From a bacterium (lineage in GTDB: Bacteria > Spirochaetota > UBA4802 > UBA5550): a stretch of DNA of 9,111 nt. The translations under genes were made by a program, and so were the position numbers. Below, piece by piece: positions 1-6,011 of this stretch (position 1 is the first letter of the stretch; every line of letters starts with the position of its first letter). The stretch is from the NCBI GenBank assembly GCA_024224995.1, contig JAAENB010001193.1, positions 1 to 9,111 on the forward strand, written 5' to 3'. Below the pieces are notes generated by a model, which saw only the letters and a list, made by a program, of their open reading frames with translations, ran no database searches and had not been told where the DNA came from.

Positions 1-2
1 GC

Positions 3-19
3 ACCCCGTTCGACGGGGT
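3..19. repeat. Short perfect hairpin near the window edge
   Basis: Seven bases (ACCCCGT, 3-9) are followed by a 3-base loop and their exact reverse complement (13-19). It lies downstream of the adenosyltransferase gene on the minus strand, so it could help end that transcript. No T-run follows on either side within the visible sequence, so it is not a standard intrinsic terminator. It could instead belong to a repeat or gene that continues outside the window. The rest of 20-60 shows nothing recognisable. Confidence 0.45.
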
Positions 20-61
20 CCGCACTCTTAAGAAACTAAATTGTGCATGTGCGCGGGCCTC

Positions 62-100
62 TCTTTCCCCTGGTTCCCTTGCACCTGACTCCTAATTCTC
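62..100 (-). repeat. Degenerate heptamer repeat, downstream copy
   Basis: Read on the minus strand this stretch falls roughly into 7-base units such as AATTAGG, AGTCAGG, TGCAAGG and GGAAAGA. It includes the stop codon of the adenosyltransferase gene. It shares TCTTTCCCC and CTTGCACCT (plus strand) with the copy at 660-700, but here a 7-base insertion (TGGTTCC) separates those two blocks, as expected for a gain or loss of one unit. Tandem heptamers of this kind are known as short dispersed repeats in several bacterial groups. What they do here is unknown. Confidence 0.5.
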
Positions 101-622
101 AATCCCCTTCCGTGCTTCCACGCCTTTCGTGTAATAGTGCTTTAACTCTTTCATCTCCGTGGCCAGGTCTACCGCGTCAATCAGTTCCTGAGTGCCGCCT
201 CTTCCGGTGATTACCAGTTCTTTGTTTTCCGGTTTGCTTTTTATGAGGCTTATGATTTCTTCAATGCTTATGAGTTTAAATAGTGTTGTTGTAACTATTT
301 CATCAAGAATTACCAGGGAGTAGCCGGGGTCGGCCAGAACCTCTCTGGCTCGTGCCAGTCCTTTTTCCGTGAACTCTTTATGCTCCGGGTATGTTTCATC
401 ATCCTGGGGCCGGCAGAACTTTTTGCTTCCGTACTGCTCCAGGGTTATTAGCCCATTCGTATTCTTTACCGCGTCTATTTCGCTGTAAAACTGACCTTTC
501 ATGAATTGTATAATTATCGACTTTAAGCCCGCTCCCGATGCCCGCAGCGCAAGCCCCAGCGAAGCTGTTGTCTTTCCTTTTCCGTTCCCCGTATATAATT
601 GCGTATATCCTTTTTCCAGCAT
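92..622 (-). CDS. cobO: Corrinoid (cob(I)yrinate a,c-diamide / cobalamin) adenosyltransferase, CobO/BtuR family
   Basis: This 176-residue cytoplasmic enzyme transfers the 5'-deoxyadenosyl group of ATP to Co(I) corrinoids, giving adenosylcobalamin or its precursor. It serves either de novo B12 synthesis or salvage. Near the start is the family's P-loop, YTGNGKGKTT (Gly12 to Thr19). It continues with LVILDEI at about 103-109 and a VITGRG segment at about 137-142, and ends in the typical KGVEARKGIE. Length matches the family. I chose the ATG at 622 because GGAG lies 6 bases upstream of it. The ATG 12 bases earlier (634) contains that GGAG, and the reading frame further upstream (to 730) only translates a Lys/Gly-rich heptamer repeat. 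No other cob genes and no cobalamin riboswitch are visible nearby, so salvage versus synthesis cannot be decided. The assignment to the CobO/BtuR type rather than PduO or EutT is secure from the P-loop. Confidence 0.93.
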   Translation of the reverse strand: MLEKGYTQLYTGNGKGKTTASLGLALRASGAGLKSIIIQFMKGQFYSEIDAVKNTNGLITLEQYGSKKFCRPQDDETYPEHKEFTEKGLARAREVLADPGYSLVILDEIVTTTLFKLISIEEIISLIKSKPENKELVITGRGGTQELIDAVDLATEMKELKHYYTKGVEARKGIEN

Positions 623-659
623 TATTTTCTCCATTAAAAAGTTCGAGGTCCAAAATTTT

Positions 660-700
660 TTGCCTTTTATCTTTCCCCTTGCACCTTTTACCTGCTTCAT
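660..700 (-). repeat. Degenerate heptamer repeat, upstream copy
   Basis: On the plus strand the stretch divides into 7-base units CTTTTAT, CTTTCCC, CTTGCAC, CTTTTAC and CTGCTTC. On the minus strand these read as GTAAAAG, GTGCAAG, GGGAAAG and ATAAAAG, in the same orientation as the copy at 62-100. It sits just upstream of the adenosyltransferase start and would encode a low-complexity basic peptide if the gene were extended, which argues against a longer protein. Together the two copies bracket the gene as direct repeats. Confidence 0.55.
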
Positions 701-830
701 TAGCCTCATGTCAAGGAATATAGAGTGCAATTTTCATCAAAAAACTGACACTATTTTAATAACGTCAAGCTTTCGGAACATTTTTGCTCTTAAATAAAGT
801 GTACATTGTTTACAATTCGTCAGTTCCTGT

Positions 831-864
831 CGTTCATTCCCATCCAGTTAGCGTTCATTCCCAT
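831..864 (+). repeat. Pair of 13-bp direct repeats, 21-bp period, upstream of a promoter
   Basis: CGTTCATTCCCAT occurs at 831-843 and again, unchanged, at 852-864. The period of 21 bp equals two turns of B-DNA, so both copies face the same side of the helix. The second copy ends 4 bases before the -35 box at 869. That arrangement is what is expected of binding sites for a transcription factor acting on the promoter, though no such factor can be named. Confidence 0.55.
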
Positions 865-868
865 ATAC

Positions 869-897
869 TTGACGATCGGGATTTTTGGGTGTATATT
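869..897 (+). promoter_or_regulatory. Sigma70-type promoter of an orphan transcript
   Basis: TTGACG (869-874) and TATATT (892-897) are separated by exactly 17 bases, giving five of six matches in each box. Transcription would begin near 904. No open frame with a ribosome binding site follows before the terminator at 942-997, so the promoter seems to drive a short non-coding RNA or a leader rather than a gene. Confidence 0.6.
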
Positions 898-903
898 ATT
901 ATT

Positions 904-997
904 AAGTTTTATGTTTTTTCATGATCTCTCTTCTTTAAAACATGGGGCTCCTGTTCCTGCCTCCTGGCAGGAGCAGGACAGCCCCATCCCTTTTTTT
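904..997 (+). ncRNA. Candidate small RNA of about 94 nt
   Basis: The start is inferred from the promoter at 869-897 and the end from the T-run closing the terminator at 942-997. The 5' part (904-941) looks unstructured and contains a pyrimidine tract, TCTCTCTTCTTT, that could pair with purine-rich ribosome binding sites. The 3' part is one long hairpin plus U-tail. This layout (free seed region, then intrinsic terminator) is common in trans-acting small RNAs. I recognise no known family. The alternative is an attenuated leader of the lipoprotein gene at 1104, but that gene has promoter-like sequence of its own after the terminator. Confidence 0.4.
942..997 (+). terminator. Strong intrinsic terminator
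   Basis: The 5' arm (942-961) pairs with the 3' arm (966-987) around a TCCT loop. Eight pairs (ATGGGGCT/AGCCCCAT) come first, then a 2-base bulge, four pairs (CCTG/CAGG), one T.G wobble and seven pairs (TCCTGCC/GGCAGGA). Three C residues and seven T residues (991-997) follow on the plus strand. On the minus strand only a TTTT run follows, so termination should be stronger in the plus direction. No protein gene precedes it on the plus strand. Confidence 0.8.
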
Positions 998-1028
998 AAA
1001 ACAGCGACTCTTTTATTTCATAAAAAAA

Positions 1029-1061
1029 TTGGCATTTTCTTAGAATTATTGATACTATAAT
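1029..1061 (+). promoter_or_regulatory. Probable promoter of the M23 lipoprotein gene
   Basis: TTGGCA (1029-1034) is followed after 16 bases by GATACT (1051-1056), and a perfect TATAAT box overlaps at 1056-1061 but lacks a well-placed -35 box. The stretch is highly AT-rich and lies between the terminator ending at 997 and the start codon at 1104. It is the only promoter-like sequence in that interval. Which -10 box is used cannot be told. Confidence 0.35.
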
Positions 1062-1103
1062 AATATACTATATTAAATAAAAAATATATAAAGGGGGACT
1101 GTC

Positions 1104-2522
1104 ATGAAAAAAGCTATGCCCGTAATCATGCTTTCAATCTTATTATTTTTTTCCTGTGACCTCATTCCCGATCCCACTCCGGAGTTCCATATTCCTGTTG
1201 CTTCACAGGGAATAACTATTGACGGAGTCATATCGGACTGGAGTTCTATTGCTCCTTTTACTAATGACTCGTCAGGTGAAACCGCTATTTCCGGGGCCGA
1301 TATTGAATATGTTAAACTTGCTGTTAACCCGGCTAAAACCAGGCTCTTTATTTTATTTAAAAGTTTCTCCGGTAATGTTAATCCCGCGGATGTTGTGTAT
1401 GCCCTTAAGATAAATTCCATAAACTCCGATCCTGTTCCTTTTGAACGGCAGGTCTATTCCCGCTTTGATTCGGAATGGACAGTTTATGCCAAAGACGATC
1501 TTGCCGATGAAGCGATCGAGAATATTAATGGCTCCACTGCTCCGGCGGGTCAGTATATTGAATTCGCTGTTGACCTGGTTCCCCTGGAACTTCCGGACCT
1601 GTTCTCTGTTCGCGGCTCTACCTATCCAAAGAATCCCGGGAATAATTTCGACAGCGCGGACCTTTTCGGCCATGTCAATACTCCCTGGTCCGAGGGGTTT
1701 TCCGGTGTTTACTGTATCAATGAGACAATGAACATGGTGATTGCCCAATCCGGGAACTCTGCTATCTGTACAATTTTTTCCGGTGACACCATTGAATCTT
1801 CCGGTACGGTTTCCGGTTCCACAATGACTCTTAGCGGCGGCATGCCCGATGGAAACAACCTGGATATCACCCTTACGTTTTCTCCTGCCGGTGATTCCCT
1901 TTCCGGTTCCTTTACCATAACCGATGCGAGCAATGTCATTATTGACCAGGGAATTTTTTCCGGCGTGGAAAATATGTGCCCCTGGGACGGTGAAGATATC
2001 AGTATGATATCTCCGTACACAAACAACGCTGCTATCACCGGCATCCATGAAGCCTTTAGCGTGGACAGCTCCGCGCCCTGGGGCTTTGAACATAACGGCA
2101 TTGACTTCTTTGTTGATCCCGGTTCCTCCGCGCTGTTCCGGGCCGTGTCCCATGGCGAAATTTTCGATATTAATCTTTTCGCCAACGAGCACACCGGTAA
2201 CTGGCAGGTTAATGTTGGCATCAGGTTTAACTCCCGGTTTTGGGTCTCTTACGGTTTCGAACCCATGACGCTGCTCCAAACCGACGGGCAAAACCAGTTA
2301 AACAATATTCTTTCTTACATCCAGGTTGGGGACATTGTAAGCCAGGGAGATCCTATTGGAGATTTAACCTTTGTGGGCGGCGGGACTCATGTTCATTTTG
2401 GTTTGTATGAGATTAACCAGGCTGTGTGCCCGGAGCCCTATTTTGATGCTGCCGCGGTTGGGCATATTATTGGGCTGCTTGAAAGCGAATATGGGGTGGG
2501 GACTTTGATGTGTTATGAATAG
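1104..2522 (+). CDS. Lipoprotein with CBM9/DOMON-like N-terminal region and M23 (LytM-like) peptidase domain
   Basis: This is a 472-residue exported lipoprotein. The ATG has AAGGGGG 6 bases upstream. Residues 1-17 form a signal peptide with lipobox FFS-C, so Cys18 should be lipidated. From about 36 the sequence ITIDGVISDW is typical of the start of CBM9/DOMON-like sugar-binding folds, reaching to about 190. Residues 197-290 are Gly/Ser-rich and likely beta (repeated SGTVSGS, LSGSFTI), unassigned. The C-terminal third is an M23 zinc-peptidase fold: HNGID gives ligands His330 and Asp334, and THVHFGL gives His429 and ligand His431. The spot that usually reads YAHL appears as SYGFEP (382-387), so the second catalytic histidine may be missing. 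M23 enzymes cut peptidoglycan cross-bridges, but some degenerate members only activate other hydrolases. The fold is well supported and activity is doubtful. It converges with the phosphatase gene and is monocistronic. Confidence 0.85.
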   Translation: MKKAMPVIMLSILLFFSCDLIPDPTPEFHIPVASQGITIDGVISDWSSIAPFTNDSSGETAISGADIEYVKLAVNPAKTRLFILFKSFSGNVNPADVVYALKINSINSDPVPFERQVYSRFDSEWTVYAKDDLADEAIENINGSTAPAGQYIEFAVDLVPLELPDLFSVRGSTYPKNPGNNFDSADLFGHVNTPWSEGFSGVYCINETMNMVIAQSGNSAICTIFSGDTIESSGTVSGSTMTLSGGMPDGNNLDITLTFSPAGDSLSGSFTITDASNVIIDQGIFSGVENMCPWDGEDISMISPYTNNAAITGIHEAFSVDSSAPWGFEHNGIDFFVDPGSSALFRAVSHGEIFDINLFANEHTGNWQVNVGIRFNSRFWVSYGFEPMTLLQTDGQNQLNNILSYIQVGDIVSQGDPIGDLTFVGGGTHVHFGLYEINQAVCPEPYFDAAAVGHIIGLLESEYGVGTLMCYE

Positions 2523-2528
2523 CGTATT

Positions 2529-2657
2529 CTAAAAATTTTTCGGCCGGGCTCTCCGTATCTTCTCCACGGAAAAACTCCCGGCCTGAAGTTCACAGAGCTC
2601 ATCAAGAAGCAGCGCTACTCCCTGGTGGCCCTCTTCTTTTAAAGCGGCGGCGTTCAC
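2529..2657 (-). pseudogene. 42-codon reading frame resembling an orphan protein C-terminus
   Basis: On the minus strand a GTG at 2657 opens a frame that ends at TAG (2529-2531). It begins 2 bases beyond the stop codon of the phosphatase gene. The peptide has a sensible amphipathic composition (LLLDELCELQ, then VEKIRRARP) and GC-richer codons than its surroundings. It could be the remnant of a lost gene, a small translationally coupled gene, or chance. No clear ribosome binding site precedes the GTG beyond the end of the upstream gene, and the frame is closed by a TAA just before it. I do not recognise the family. Confidence 0.3.
2542..2583 (-). terminator. Hairpin between convergent genes, possible terminator
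   Basis: GGCCGGG (2542-2548) pairs with CCCGGCC (2577-2583), with an inner CCGT/ACGG stem (2553-2556 with 2566-2569) and unpaired linkers. On the minus strand it is followed by GAAAAATTTTT, a T-run that starts six bases after the stem. On the plus strand no T-run follows. It would best serve the 2660-5185 gene. The same bases are also read by the 42-codon frame, so the hairpin may be incidental. Confidence 0.4.
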
Positions 2658-2659
2658 GG

Positions 2660-5185
2660 TCAGTTAGTTTCTTTTTCACGCAAAAATAGTTCATATTTTT
2701 TATCTTCATTCAGGATATGCTCAAACCACCAGTTGTTTAAAAAAATGAGGACATCTTCCACCAGCATTGCCTTGCCCGCGGTAAAATCTTTTTTAAACCG
2801 GCCCAGTTCGGATAAAAAATTGTAGTGCTTTATTTTATGCATTTCATAATCAGGGTAGTCATGCTCAAGAAAGAGCGTTTCTTCCGTAGTAAAATGTTTG
2901 TTGGAATAATCCGTCATATCGAGTAAAATATTTTCAATGATAACTCTTTTATTGGGCTGACTGAGAGCCCGCTGCAGGTTGTTGACTATTTCAATAATAT
3001 TCCGGTGCTGTTTATCAATTTCCGGTATTCCAACAGACAACCCTTTACCCCATTTAACGATATTGATCTTTGACTTAAACATTTTTTTCAGGTCTACGGC
3101 TTTTTTATTTTCCGGATCAAGAGTAAAAATAGTATATATAATATTATCCGCTTCGAAATACTTTTTTTGTATAATACAGATCCTGGCAAGATGCAGCAGG
3201 TAGCGTACTTCCGTGTTATTTCTTAAACAGGCTCTTTCCGCAAGCTCAAAGGCCTTTCTAAAATCCCCGGTTTTATAAAAACAATAGGAGCCGATATAAA
3301 TATATTCCGTATCTTCCGGCCGCAGCTCACTATACAATTCCACGTATTCCACTGCCCTGGAATATTCTTTATCGGTAATTAATGCTTTGAGCAGCTCTTT
3401 TAACAGGGCAGGATCAGCGTCTCCCTGGTCTACCGCCTCTTCAAGTTCCGCAAGGGCTTGTCTGGTATTACCTTCTTTTTTCAGCTTCTTAATGCCGCGA
3501 ATAAGCTCTCCGTGATCATCATCCCGTATCCAGACCGTATCGCTCTCTCCTTCGTGGAAGGCGATCCGTAAAAGGGACAGGTCATCGGTTAAATCTCCCC
3601 GGTTGGTAATGGCAGTATATATACCCTGCAGCTCTCCGCTGCCTTCTTCTACAAATTGTAAAAAAAGTCTTTCATCTTCGTTCATTACTTTTTCTTCACC
3701 AGGCGCGGGCTCAATCAAAATATCATCCCTGCCGTCGGAGCCAATCAGCATAACATCCCCGGGAGCTAACTGGAATGTTTTGACGCAGATGGAATTCTCC
3801 GCGTAGGGCACGCCCAGTTTCCGGAGAGAAAGTTCTTCTTCAATAAAGGAGGCGGCTCCATCCCGGTAAAGAACTGTCCAGGGATGTTCCGCGTTTATAT
3901 AATAAAGCAAACCGGTCTTGTCGTCAACAAGACCAAAAACAAGGGAAAGCATCATTGAGCCGTCAAACCCTTCAAAGATCCGCTGTAGTTCTATATAAGA
4001 ATTCCTGATCCAGATTTCCGGGTAAAGATCCTGCTCTTGAAATGAAAACCTGGTCCTGTCAATAATCCCCCGAAAGACCGATCCCAGTACCAGGGCTCCG
4101 CCGGCTCCCTGTATTGATTTTCCCATTGCATCGGCATTAACAAAAAAAGAATAGGGTTTTCCTTTTAGATATATATTATGGGACAAACATATATCACCCC
4201 CGATCTCTTTTTTCCATTTTCGGAACTGGAATTCCTTTTTTTCTTTTACCAGGAAATCAATCTTTGTCACATCACTATTGGCATTGTTGATACCCAGCGG
4301 TTCAAGGAGCAGGCTGGTAAGAAAATAATCTCCATCCTGACTGTTCTTCAGGGTGATGACTCCTTCAAGGGTATAATTCAATTCTTCTTCCGCCTGTTTC
4401 AGCTCTGTAATATCTTCTCCCATGCATTGATACTCTAGTATGTTTCGATTCTTGCCGTATATTCCCTGGGCTGTCCAGAGCTGCCATTTTTTTTCACCGC
4501 CTATGACACTGCCGTTTTCAAAGGTTACGGTAGTGTTTTCAGCGTTAATTGAACTGATTGTTTCCAGGAGAAATTCGGAATTATCTCCCTTTAGCAAGTC
4601 AACAAAATGATCCCCTAAAGCTTCAATTTTCTCATATGCGAAATATTCACAAAAATGCCCGTTTACGTATGAGACAATTTTATCATCAGGGAAAAGGCGC
4701 ATCATTAACATGGGTGAATTTTCTACCAGGTTCCGGTATCGTTCTTCACTTTTTGTCAGGGACTGCACTGCCCGGTCCTTTTCACGCTTGATATGGTATA
4801 TCTTCACGGTATTTCTTATTGTTAATGGTAAAATATCGGAAAAATTCGGGTCCGATAGAATTTTTTTGGGAAGGTAATCTTCGATACCGGCTTTGAGTGA
4901 TTTTACCGCCAGCATTTCATCTCCCATTCCAGTGAGAATAATAATGGGAGTTGAGATCTTTCTTTTTTTAAATTCCCGGGCCAACGCGAGCCCGTTCATA
5001 TCCCTGAGCATATAATCAAGGATAATACAATCAAAGTTCTTTTCTGCCAGGATCTTTAATGCCGAAGCCTCATCCTCTGCTTCATCAAGCAAAAAATCAT
5101 CTTCATATACAGTAAGCCGCTGCTTTACCAGCGCCCTTGCGGCGATACTGTCATCAATGATCAGTGTTTTAATTTTTTCGCTCAT
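2660..5185 (-). CDS. Response regulator: receiver, PAS, SpoIIE-type PP2C phosphatase, TPR, hemerythrin
   Basis: The 841-residue cytoplasmic protein joins five parts. Receiver, 4-125: acidic pair Asp11/Asp12, phospho-acceptor Asp57 (ILDYML), Thr85, Lys107. PAS, about 146-262, begins KSEERYRNLVENSP. The SpoIIE-like PP2C serine phosphatase, about 318-543, shows EIGGD (Asp331), NADAMGKS (Asp352), GSDGRDD (Asp484) and TDDLSLL (Asp534/Asp535), the usual metal-binding acidic residues. TPR-like helices span about 556-706. Hemerythrin, 708-836, has all seven di-iron ligands: His727, His764, Glu768, His783, His787, His823, Asp828. Phosphorylation and possibly O2 or iron state at the C-terminus would set phosphatase activity toward an unknown phosphoprotein, as RsbU/RsbP-type enzymes act in partner switching. 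No anti-sigma partner is adjacent. The start is fixed by an in-frame TAA three codons upstream; its AAAAGG lies only 2 bases from ATG. Domain calls are firm, targets unknown. Confidence 0.93.
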   Translation of the reverse strand: MSEKIKTLIIDDSIAARALVKQRLTVYEDDFLLDEAEDEASALKILAEKNFDCIILDYMLRDMNGLALAREFKKRKISTPIIILTGMGDEMLAVKSLKAGIEDYLPKKILSDPNFSDILPLTIRNTVKIYHIKREKDRAVQSLTKSEERYRNLVENSPMLMMRLFPDDKIVSYVNGHFCEYFAYEKIEALGDHFVDLLKGDNSEFLLETISSINAENTTVTFENGSVIGGEKKWQLWTAQGIYGKNRNILEYQCMGEDITELKQAEEELNYTLEGVITLKNSQDGDYFLTSLLLEPLGINNANSDVTKIDFLVKEKKEFQFRKWKKEIGGDICLSHNIYLKGKPYSFFVNADAMGKSIQGAGGALVLGSVFRGIIDRTRFSFQEQDLYPEIWIRNSYIELQRIFEGFDGSMMLSLVFGLVDDKTGLLYYINAEHPWTVLYRDGAASFIEEELSLRKLGVPYAENSICVKTFQLAPGDVMLIGSDGRDDILIEPAPGEEKVMNEDERLFLQFVEEGSGELQGIYTAITNRGDLTDDLSLLRIAFHEGESDTVWIRDDDHGELIRGIKKLKKEGNTRQALAELEEAVDQGDADPALLKELLKALITDKEYSRAVEYVELYSELRPEDTEYIYIGSYCFYKTGDFRKAFELAERACLRNNTEVRYLLHLARICIIQKKYFEADNIIYTIFTLDPENKKAVDLKKMFKSKINIVKWGKGLSVGIPEIDKQHRNIIEIVNNLQRALSQPNKRVIIENILLDMTDYSNKHFTTEETLFLEHDYPDYEMHKIKHYNFLSELGRFKKDFTAGKAMLVEDVLIFLNNWWFEHILNEDKKYELFLREKETN

Positions 5186-5411
5186 ATCCTTTTACGGGCT
5201 GTCCTGCCATTTTTGATTCTACATTATAATAGAATAACAACCTCCGTCAATTACATTTTACTTCAATTACTAAACACCTTTTAAGCAAATAGATATTAAT
5301 TTTTTAATTTTTTTAAGATTTTATAAAATTTTTCTCAAATTTTCCACCACAAATAATAATTATCAGTATATGCTCTATGATAATAATAAAACAATAATCA
5401 GGAGAACAATT
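5186..5411. other. Divergent intergenic region, AT-rich
   Basis: The 226 bases between the divergent phosphatase and collar-lipoprotein genes contain the minus-strand promoter at 5223-5250. The part nearer the lipoprotein (about 5280-5400) is almost entirely A and T with long T- and A-tracts. Such tracts favour DNA bending or UP-element function, but I could not place a convincing -35/-10 pair for the plus-strand gene. Confidence 0.5.
5223..5250 (-). promoter_or_regulatory. Sigma70-type promoter of the receiver-phosphatase gene
   Basis: On the minus strand TTGACG (5250-5245) and a perfect TATAAT (5228-5223) are separated by 16 bases. Transcription would start near 5216, giving a leader of about 30 bases before the ATG at 5185. 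This is among the best promoter matches in the window and suggests ordinary housekeeping expression of the signalling protein. Confidence 0.65.
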
Positions 5412-6002
5412 ATGAAAAAAATTTTTATTTTATTAGTAGTCTGTGTTATCGGTTTTAGCGCTTGTGAAGCAGGACTTGTTGCTGGCGACTCCAGTGAGAA
5501 TTCAGACAGTGGTTTCAGTTTTTCAGATATATATAACAAAATGGTTCCTGTTGGTACAATTATGGCATGGCATAAAAACGGCGCGGGCTCAAGCGCGGTT
5601 GATTTTCTTAGCAACAACTGGGTTGAGTGCAACGGCCAGACCATCTATGATTTCGGCAGCCACTGGAACGGCAAAACAGTTCCCGATCTTAACAGTTCCG
5701 GTAGATTTTTAAGAGGCGCTTCCACATCGGGAGTGTTCCAGGAAGACGCCACCGCAGTAAACGGATTATTTATGGGTCTGGGCGGAGAGCATACTCATAC
5801 AGTTAGCGACCGGCATTCGGGACATGACGGCTATACTCCCGAAGACGTCGACAGTGGAGGATCAAATGAGTCCGGAAAAAATTATTATTACACCACCAGA
5901 ACAACAAGCGAGTCCGGTTCTCATGATCACGCCCTGGACTCCGGAGATACCGAGACCCGGCCGGCTAATATGTCTGTTGTCTGGATCATCAGGATTAAAT
6001 AG
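5412..6002 (+). CDS. Lipoprotein with a phage tail collar (microcystin-dependent-protein-like) domain
   Basis: The 196-residue protein starts at the ATG at 5412, which has AGGAG 8 bases upstream. An in-frame upstream ATG at 5370 would add 14 residues ahead of the signal peptide and lacks such a site. Residues 1-17 form a lipoprotein signal ending FSA-C, so Cys18 is the likely lipidated residue. A Ser/Asp-rich linker (26-40) leads to a tail-collar domain: VPVGTIMAWH (45-54), NNWVECNGQT (68-77), KTVPDLNSSGRFLRG (88-102), HTHTV (127-131), HDHALDSGD (171-179) and the closing ETRPANMSVVWIIRI. This fold is found at tail-fibre tips, where HxH pairs can bind a metal ion, and in bacterial proteins of unknown role. 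No phage genes flank it, and the lipid anchor suggests an envelope protein, perhaps adhesive. Function is unproven. It is divergent from the phosphatase and convergent with the SecY paralogue. Confidence 0.88.
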   Translation: MKKIFILLVVCVIGFSACEAGLVAGDSSENSDSGFSFSDIYNKMVPVGTIMAWHKNGAGSSAVDFLSNNWVECNGQTIYDFGSHWNGKTVPDLNSSGRFLRGASTSGVFQEDATAVNGLFMGLGGEHTHTVSDRHSGHDGYTPEDVDSGGSNESGKNYYYTTRTTSESGSHDHALDSGDTETRPANMSVVWIIRIK

Positions 6003-6011
6003 ACAGGACCG

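Larger units (their letters stand above)
623..1103. other. Intergenic region without a credible protein gene
   Basis: Between the minus-strand adenosyltransferase and the plus-strand lipoprotein lie about 480 bases. From left to right they hold the heptamer repeat (660-700), an imperfect TGTA/TACA palindrome (800-814), two 13-base direct repeats (831-843 and 852-864), a sigma70-like promoter (869-897), a strong terminator hairpin (942-997) and an AT-rich promoter-like stretch (about 1029-1061). An open frame at 806-1060 exists but starts at TTG with no ribosome binding site and runs through the repeats and the terminator stem, so I do not call it a gene. I see no convincing promoter or riboswitch for the adenosyltransferase itself. 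Confidence 0.6.

Noticed and set aside
1..25. Possible tRNA T-arm (GTTCGAC within a GC stem)
   Set aside because: The T-loop bases are out of register with the stem (the position-53 G would face G), and no acceptor end or anticodon arm fits on either strand.
623..800. Cobalamin riboswitch upstream of the adenosyltransferase
   Set aside because: I searched by eye for a B12-box-like conserved core and multi-stem fold on the minus strand and saw only the heptamer repeat and AT-rich sequence.
806..1060. 84-codon plus-strand frame with a hydrophobic N-terminal half
   Set aside because: It starts at TTG without a ribosome binding site, its repeated FIPI motif is just the 21-bp DNA repeat, and its second half translates the terminator hairpin and T-run.
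1353..2291. Long open frame (312 codons) on the minus strand
   Set aside because: It lies fully antisense to the lipoprotein gene, gives a Gly/Arg/Asn-rich product without domain-like features, and reflects codon bias on the opposite strand.
5412..6002. Prophage remnant suggested by the tail-collar domain
   Set aside because: The neighbours are cellular genes, the protein has its own lipoprotein signal, and no integrase, capsid or other tail genes are present in the window.
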